From positions 1 to 11,161 of the forward strand of contig JAFGDP010000063.1 in assembly GCA_016932075.1 (NCBI GenBank): 11,161 bases of DNA. The letters run 5' to 3'. A model generated the notes under the pieces. It ran no database searches and was not told the origin of the DNA. It saw only the letters and a list, made by a program, of their open reading frames with translations. Each line of letters starts with the position of its first letter. Position 1 is the stretch's first letter. Both the position numbers and the translations under genes were made by a program. Source of the DNA: Chitinispirillaceae bacterium. Lineage in GTDB: Bacteria; Fibrobacterota; Chitinivibrionia; Chitinivibrionales; Chitinispirillaceae. This document shows positions 7,192 to 11,161 of the stretch, one piece after another.

Positions 7192-7420
7192 TTGCAGCGG
7201 CGAGGGAGCCCCTTTAGAGTCATGTGACAGTGATCATAAAAGACAGGAGTACGGTGGTAAGGAAGCTTGTGGAACTGAGAAACAACAGTTTTTTGCGGCT
7301 TGAGGCCTGATCTCAAACATTGCATGACTTCATATAGTATTTATTATTGTAAAACACCAGTATACTAGTACCTATACCCATTTCAGGAATGCACATCATC
7401 CATCACCTCAGGGAGTTTTT
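7192..7420 (+). other. Intergenic region ahead of the third ASST gene
   Basis: The 229 bases hold no gene I can support. From 7310 on it is AT-rich. TTGCAT at 7320-7325 lies at a plausible place for a -35, but no good -10 stands 16-18 bases beyond it. TATACT at 7361-7366 could serve as a -10 without a -35 partner. The ribosome site CAGGGAG (7409-7415) precedes the ATG at 7421. A TGAGAA at 7276-7281 resembles one arm of the palindromic site but lacks the other arm. There is no convincing terminator after the second ASST gene, so read-through remains possible. Confidence 0.35.
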
Positions 7421-9463
7421 ATGATACGGGTTATTCTGTTGACTATTGCAATACTTTCCGTTACCTTTTCACTTTTTGCGGAAGAGGTCTTTCTGTCCGG
7501 AACGGTGGAAAAAAAAGGTGCCGCTACAGGGCTTAGCGGGGCAAATATCAGTGTAGTAAAAATTCCGTCACTGTCGACGACAACAGATGCCGACGGGAAA
7601 TTCACCATAACCGGTACGACATCTCTCCGGACACCGCCGAAGCAGGTTCCGTCCTTTCACTACAATCTCAAGGGAAACAATATCCATTTTTCTCCGGTTT
7701 CAGAAAATGTATCTGGAAGAATTGACCTTTTTTCAAGCAACGGCAGGAAAATTTTTTCCTGCCGACTCGTCTCAGGGCAGGAACATTCAAGAAGCATTGC
7801 ACAGCCTGAACTGAGTTCCGGAATCAGCATCATGCATATCACCATTGGTGCGACGACCCACATCAGTACCCTCGTGCGCGTGACGAATGAACTGTTCATG
7901 AAGAAGATCTCTCCGTCCGGAATCGCGGCAGGTGACATCACCCTGCAGAAAAAGGCGGTTGCCGCGGTAGTGGATACGCTCATAGTAACAAAAAGCGGCT
8001 TTACGACGAAAAAAGTGCCGATCGACGTTTACACAAAATCAAATATCACTATCGAGATGGAGTCGGAAGATAATTATTCCGGCACTATCACCAACCTGAG
8101 CGTCCGCGCCAACCCCAACAGCGTGCTGTCCGCTTACGTCAGCTGGACCACCGGGGAAGCCGCCACCTCCAAAGTGCAGTTCGGTGTGGGCGGTGTGCAG
8201 TGGGAGATCGCGCACGATGAGGCGACCACGGAGCATGAGGTACTCGTCATCGGCATGCGTGCCGAAACCAAGTATCAGATCCGTGCGGTTTCCGGCCTGG
8301 CAAAGGCGGAAACCACCTTTACCACCGGCACCCTGCCGGCCCATATTCCAGTCGCGGAAGTAGAAATGAAAGATGCGGCCCGCGTCCAGCCCGGCTGGAC
8401 GCTGATGGCCGTGCAACGGGGAGACGGCCAGCCCAATGCGATGAGCAACGCGCCGCCAACCGCCGTAGCGTACGACCTGGAAGGGTATCCCGTCTGGTAT
8501 TTCGTCAACGGGACCATGACCGAGCGTGGTGGTGCGATACCCGTCGACCGCACGGACAAGGGGGTGCTCATGGGGCCAACCCTCAGCCACTCTCCCATCG
8601 AGGTGGATTGGGCGGGCAACAAGCTCTGGAGCTGCTCCGACTCGAAGTGCGGGGGGCAGCAGATATCCCACCATGCCGGTAAGCTGTCCAATGGGGACTT
8701 CGTCGTGCAACAGGATGTCAACAACATGGGTGACCAATGCTGGGAGCAGTACACGCCGGGAAATGATAAACCCGTGTTTAAAATCTGCCTGTCTGATGCA
8801 GTAACGGGGAGCGGGATGGACTGGGCTCACGGCAACTCGATCACGATAGACCTGGACCAGGATGTAGCCTACATGAGTTCGCGCTGGGTGGGATTATTCA
8901 AGATGAAGTACAGTACCAAAACGCGGATATGGCATCTGCCGGCATCGTACGCCATAACACACAATACCAAATACACCCCGGCCGCAAACATGACCTTTAT
9001 TCCACCCGGGTCTCAATTCTCCGACATCCATGACCCGGAGATTCATGACGATGGCACGATACTGTTTTTCGACAACGGCGGGTACACCGGACGAATAGAG
9101 GACGGAAACCCGGGAAACTACCACTCACGTGCCGTCGAGTATGCCATCGATGAAGAGGCGTTGACGGCAACGCTGGTGTGGGAATGGCCCGGCACCTTCG
9201 ATGTGGATGAATTCTACCGAACGGACTACTACGTTCCTTTCTGGGGAGACGCGGATCGTCTCCAGAACGGTAACGTGTTGATCACCGCCGGTCGCAGCAG
9301 CAGCGCACCGGAGACACCGGTGAGTCGTGTGACGGAGGTCGCGAAAGACGACGGCAAGGTGGTTTGGGAGATGCGTATGCCCAGAGAACAGGGAGCCGAT
9401 TACGGCATCTACCGCGCAGAACGCTTATTTCCGTTCCCGCTGGTGCGGTCCATCGGGGAGTGA
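7421..9463 (+). CDS. Exported arylsulfate sulfotransferase-type beta-propeller protein (divergent third copy)
   Basis: A 680-residue protein. Signal peptide: about 1-20 (SLFA cleavage). Residues 24-65 are the first half of the regulatory-like sandwich (LSGTVEKKG, GANISVV, DADGKFTI). Residues about 76-155 form the inserted sorting-tail-like segment (RIDLFSSNGRKIF, ELSSGISIMHI). Residues 183-213 are the closing strands (VVDTLIVTKSGF, NITIEME). Residues 220-303 form a fibronectin-like domain (SAYVSWTTGEAATSKVQFG, TTFTTGTLP). Residues 310-680 are the ASST propeller, closer to classical ASSTs than the tandem pair. Candidate site residues are H417 or H418 (SHHAG), H470 (WAHGNSI), R488 (SSRWV) and H537 (IHDPEIHDDG, followed by FFDNGG), the last as the likely sulfohistidine. 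C405 and C410 could form a local disulfide. Base composition changes near 8090: sampled lines in the N-terminal part (7441, 7621, 7681) have 26, 31 and 20 G+C per 60, those in the propeller (8401, 8641) have 41 and 36. The substrate is not assigned. Confidence 0.87.
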   Translation: MIRVILLTIAILSVTFSLFAEEVFLSGTVEKKGAATGLSGANISVVKIPSLSTTTDADGKFTITGTTSLRTPPKQVPSFHYNLKGNNIHFSPVSENVSGRIDLFSSNGRKIFSCRLVSGQEHSRSIAQPELSSGISIMHITIGATTHISTLVRVTNELFMKKISPSGIAAGDITLQKKAVAAVVDTLIVTKSGFTTKKVPIDVYTKSNITIEMESEDNYSGTITNLSVRANPNSVLSAYVSWTTGEAATSKVQFGVGGVQWEIAHDEATTEHEVLVIGMRAETKYQIRAVSGLAKAETTFTTGTLPAHIPVAEVEMKDAARVQPGWTLMAVQRGDGQPNAMSNAPPTAVAYDLEGYPVWYFVNGTMTERGGAIPVDRTDKGVLMGPTLSHSPIEVDWAGNKLWSCSDSKCGGQQISHHAGKLSNGDFVVQQDVNNMGDQCWEQYTPGNDKPVFKICLSDAVTGSGMDWAHGNSITIDLDQDVAYMSSRWVGLFKMKYSTKTRIWHLPASYAITHNTKYTPAANMTFIPPGSQFSDIHDPEIHDDGTILFFDNGGYTGRIEDGNPGNYHSRAVEYAIDEEALTATLVWEWPGTFDVDEFYRTDYYVPFWGDADRLQNGNVLITAGRSSSAPETPVSRVTEVAKDDGKVVWEMRMPREQGADYGIYRAERLFPFPLVRSIGE

Positions 9464-9537
9464 GGGTAGTGGTTCGCGTGTTGAAAAGCAGTTGAGTCGG
9501 AGCTGGCCCGGGAGATTGTAACCGTTTTATCACTACT

Positions 9538-9657
9538 ATTCGTTACGCATATGGAAGCGGCACTACGTATTGTTTGCACAATGTCGTATCGTTACCGCAG
9601 TTCCCCAATGGCAAGTGTTTGTACGTCGTACCAGATGATTATGTGCATCGGTTCTGA
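9538..9657 (+). pseudogene. Decayed ASST propeller-blade remnant
   Basis: One frame reads RYAYGSGTTYCLHNVVSLP, then QFPNGKCLYVV, and stops at 9655-9657. It aligns with the blade reading ASGSSMSLGDVQRLPDDHILV in tandem copy 1: SG, L, V and LP are identical, with Ser/Thr, Ser/Cys and Asp/Asn swaps between. It also shows the 'LPNG..L' style of ASST blades. The frame has no start codon, is closed by a stop at 9493 and keeps only one blade, so it is a relic. The 85-bp 3'-flank repeat follows at 9706, as it follows the other relic, which supports reading 9538-9791 as the end of a lost ASST gene. Confidence 0.5.
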
Positions 9658-9705
9658 GCTAAACTCTTGCATTTTCCGGTATAAGATACCTATTTTGATC
9701 ATGAA

Positions 9706-9791
9706 AAGAATTCTCTGATGGACCGAATGGAGCGATATTCAAGTGACAACAGGGCTTAAGTGTTACAAGAATTTCAGGGATTTTATGCAGG
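9706..9791 (+). repeat. 85-bp 3'-flank repeat, copy 2
   Basis: Homologous to 5111-5195 as described there. Similarity ends just after TATGCAGG. Copy 1 continues there into an ASST upstream flank, but here the sequence becomes unrelated AT-rich DNA. The gene that once followed has evidently been lost or replaced. Between this block and 9990 I see no gene, only AT-rich sequence without a recognisable motif. Confidence 0.65.
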
Positions 9792-9990
9792 AACCGGAAA
9801 AAAGAAAGTCCCTATCAGTCAATCAGAAATTGAACATTCTTCCACAGATGCCCACACATGTTTATTCAAATACCGTAAATTCGGGTATTCCTTAGAAAAT
9901 GCAATACAATTAATAACATATTGGAGTTAAGACTCTAATCACCATACAACCGGTATCGTGCACACGTTTATTTCTATAAATATTGTATAA

Positions 9991-10018
9991 AGTGAATCAT
10001 ACCAGGTTATAATTCACT
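9991..10018. repeat. Inverted repeat (10-base arms) in the AT-rich gap
   Basis: AGTGAATCAT (9991-10000) and ATAATTCACT (10009-10018) are inverted copies with one mismatch, separated by ACCAGGTT. It could be an operator or a short hairpin. There is no T run after it, so it is not a standard terminator. It lies in the most AT-rich part of the 850-bp gap, about 300 bp before the last ASST gene. Confidence 0.45.
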
Positions 10019-10105
10019 ATATTATATAACTGCCTCTGGGGGCCTTTTCTAAAGGGGAGATCAATTTAATCGGTTTAATTACCTATAATCAAAGATTTTG
10101 TCAGT

Positions 10106-10123
10106 TGTTCTCACATGAGAACA
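10106..10123. promoter_or_regulatory. Perfect palindromic operator-like site, copy 2
   Basis: The same 18 bases as at 2713-2730, including the asymmetric CA centre, and shared neighbouring bases (AGT before, G after). The surrounding DNA is otherwise unrelated, so the site appears conserved by function and not by recent duplication. Its centre lies about 71 bases before the start point predicted from the -10 box at 10174. Confidence 0.6.
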
Positions 10124-10162
10124 GGTGCTGGATAATCCGAACGACAAAAAATGGTTCTGGAA

Positions 10163-10237
10163 CATGTGGGTAGTATATTATTATGAACGACCACATGAGT
10201 GTTACCGGTGTTTTTACAGGGTAGGTGCACATGTGGT
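10163..10237 (+). other. Leader with three alternating CATGTGG/CCACATG segments
   Basis: CATGTGG at 10163-10169, ACCACATG at 10190-10197 and CATGTGGT at 10230-10237 form two mutually exclusive pairings: the middle segment can pair with either outer one. If transcription starts near 10186, only the second stem (8 bp with a 32-base loop) would be in the RNA. If it starts further up, the arrangement resembles a switchable leader. No known riboswitch class is recognised. Confidence 0.3.
10174..10181 (+). promoter_or_regulatory. Candidate -10 region for the last ASST gene
   Basis: TATATTAT contains TATATT (10174-10179) and TATTAT (10176-10181), each close to the -10 consensus. The expected -35 position (around 10151-10158, ATGGTTCT) is poor, which is typical of promoters that need an activator. 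GTATATTAT begins 67 bases after the start of the palindrome here and 66 bases after it at the first copy. The predicted leader before the ATG at 10314 is about 130 bases. Confidence 0.4.
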
Positions 10238-10313
10238 TTAATTCCAGGATAAAAAATCCGGATCGGTAAATTATAATTCCTATCAGTTACCAGTAGTAAG
10301 GAGTTTAAACCAA

Positions 10314-11161
10314 ATGAAACATCGTTGGAAAATTGTAAAAAACAGGTTTTTTTCATTAAAAGATTGTAACTTCCGGAAATGTTATTTTCCATTTGCGGTT
10401 TCCTTGCTACTACTCGCCTATTTATCCGCCCCGGCGCAAAATCGCACGGTCGGTGTTCTTTCCATGACGGCCGATACAGCAACCGGTTACACCCTATTTG
10501 CACCGTTGAGTGGTACATCCACCTATCTTGTTGATAATTTCGGGCGTGAGATAAAATCATGGAAAAGTGATAAAACATCGGGGGCTTCCGACTATCTGCT
10601 GGAAGACGGCTCATTGCTCCGCTGCGAATCGATGCGGAATATGTCATTTAATGGGGGCGGCTCCGGCGGACGTGTAAAAAGGACTTCATGGGATGGTCAG
10701 GTAATGTGGACCTATGACTATTCAAATTCCGATCATTGTCAACAACATGATATTGAATATCTGCCGAACGGTAATGTTCTGCTTCTTGCATGGGAAGTTA
10801 AAACTGCAGCGGAAGCCAGTGCCCGGGGAAAAACCACTACCAGTAACGTATGGATGGACCATGTTGTTGAAGTCAAACCGTCCGGGTCCAGTGGTGGAGA
10901 AATCGTATGGGAATGGCATGTGTGGGACCACCTTGTTCAGGAAAAAGATCAAAGTAAAGAGAATTACGGCGTTGTCAAGGACCATCCGGAATTGGTTGAC
11001 ATCAATTTCAACTCTTCAGGGGCGGACTGGCTTCATACCAATGCCGTTTTTTACAATGAGGAGTTCGACCAGATTCTGATCAGTGTGGTCGATTTAAGCG
11101 AGGTATGGATTATTGATCACAGCACCACAAAGGCGGAAGCGGCCTCACACTCCGGCGGAAA
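10314..11161 (+). CDS. Exported arylsulfotransferase-like protein, second subfamily (3' truncated by window end)
   Basis: The frame is open from ATG 10314 to the window edge, 282 residues visible. TAAGGAG lies about 11 bases upstream. The N-terminus has a long basic region (1-25), a hydrophobic core (26-39) and a likely cleavage at SAPAQ. There is no split module: the propeller begins at once, with GYTLFAPLSGTSTYLVDNFG (59-78), YLLEDGSLLR, DGQVMWTYDY, QQHDIEYLPNGNVLLLAWE (143-161), GEIVWEWHVWDHLVQ (195-209), DWLHTNAV (238-245) and SEVWIIDHSTT (262-272). These are hallmarks of the exported 'aryl-sulfate sulfotransferase' proteins common in Bacteroidetes-like bacteria (Arylsulfotran_2 type). 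H145 and H241 match the first two site histidines. The position where the other three proteins have Arg (SDRN, SSRW) reads SVVDLSE here, so the Arg seems absent. The putative sulfohistidine would lie beyond the window. Cytoplasmic partner genes are not visible. Confidence 0.85.
   Translation, partial: MKHRWKIVKNRFFSLKDCNFRKCYFPFAVSLLLLAYLSAPAQNRTVGVLSMTADTATGYTLFAPLSGTSTYLVDNFGREIKSWKSDKTSGASDYLLEDGSLLRCESMRNMSFNGGGSGGRVKRTSWDGQVMWTYDYSNSDHCQQHDIEYLPNGNVLLLAWEVKTAAEASARGKTTTSNVWMDHVVEVKPSGSSGGEIVWEWHVWDHLVQEKDQSKENYGVVKDHPELVDINFNSSGADWLHTNAVFYNEEFDQILISVVDLSEVWIIDHSTTKAEAASHSGG

Noticed and set aside
7276..7281. TGAGAA half-site ahead of the third ASST gene
   Set aside because: The opposite arm is absent and the spacing to a -10-like sequence differs from the two perfect sites, so it may be chance.
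8039..8830. 263-residue open frame on the minus strand
   Set aside because: It lies antisense inside the GC-rich ASST propeller at 7421-9463, where long antisense frames arise from codon bias. Its translation is rich in His, Arg and Gly and resembles no family.
10043..10055. Small hairpin CCTTT-TCT-AAAGG as a terminator
   Set aside because: The stem is only 5 bp, weak, and followed by GGAGATC and not by a T run.
10111..10647. 178-residue minus-strand frame across the leader and the last ASST gene
   Set aside because: Half of it is antisense to a confident ASST-like coding start, the rest covers the regulatory region, and the protein is unrecognisable.

Overview
The window most likely comes from a member of the Fibrobacterota, probably the Chitinispirillia side. 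This is inferred from protein style, not from a marker gene. Four proteins carry the same N-terminal module: a carboxypeptidase-regulatory-like beta-sandwich interrupted by a segment resembling a type IX sorting-tail fold, and closed by a 'VDTL.VT..GY......I..Y....V.M' strand pair. I associate that combination with exported proteins of this phylum. All recognisable genes lie on the + strand. There are no tRNA, rRNA, integrase, transposase or CRISPR signals.

Layout. (1) 2-748: the 3' part of an exported protein with the split module followed by a conserved domain of unknown function. (2) 1022-2648: a GC-rich gene for a four-helix membrane protein, then a fumarylacetoacetate hydrolase (FAH)-family enzyme 22 bp downstream, possibly co-transcribed. 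(3) 3037-9463: three complete exported arylsulfate sulfotransferase (ASST)-type beta-propeller proteins. The first two are close tandem paralogues with homologous upstream flanks; the third is more divergent. (4) 9464-10313: an 850-bp gap with decayed ASST remnants, inverted repeats and a probable promoter. (5) 10314 to the window end: the start of a fourth exported ASST-like protein of a different subfamily.

The region looks like an expanding and decaying ASST island. Besides three complete genes and one cut by the window edge, there are remnants of at least two more ASST genes, near 4980-5131 and 9538-9657. An 85-bp block that once lay at an ASST 3' end occurs twice (5111-5195 and 9706-9791). 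A perfect 18-bp palindrome, TGTTCTCACATGAGAACA, occurs exactly twice, once ahead of the tandem ASST pair and once ahead of the last ASST gene. Both copies are followed at nearly the same distance (66 and 67 bp, start to start) by GTATATTAT, a good -10 box. This suggests one regulator controls both ends of the island, binding near -71.

Family knowledge says ASSTs move a sulfuryl group from an aryl sulfate to a phenolic acceptor outside the cytoplasm, without PAPS. The three complete proteins keep the expected His/His/Arg/His set; the fourth appears to lack the Arg. Actual substrates cannot be read from the sequence. The membrane protein and FAH enzyme have no evident link to sulfate transfer.
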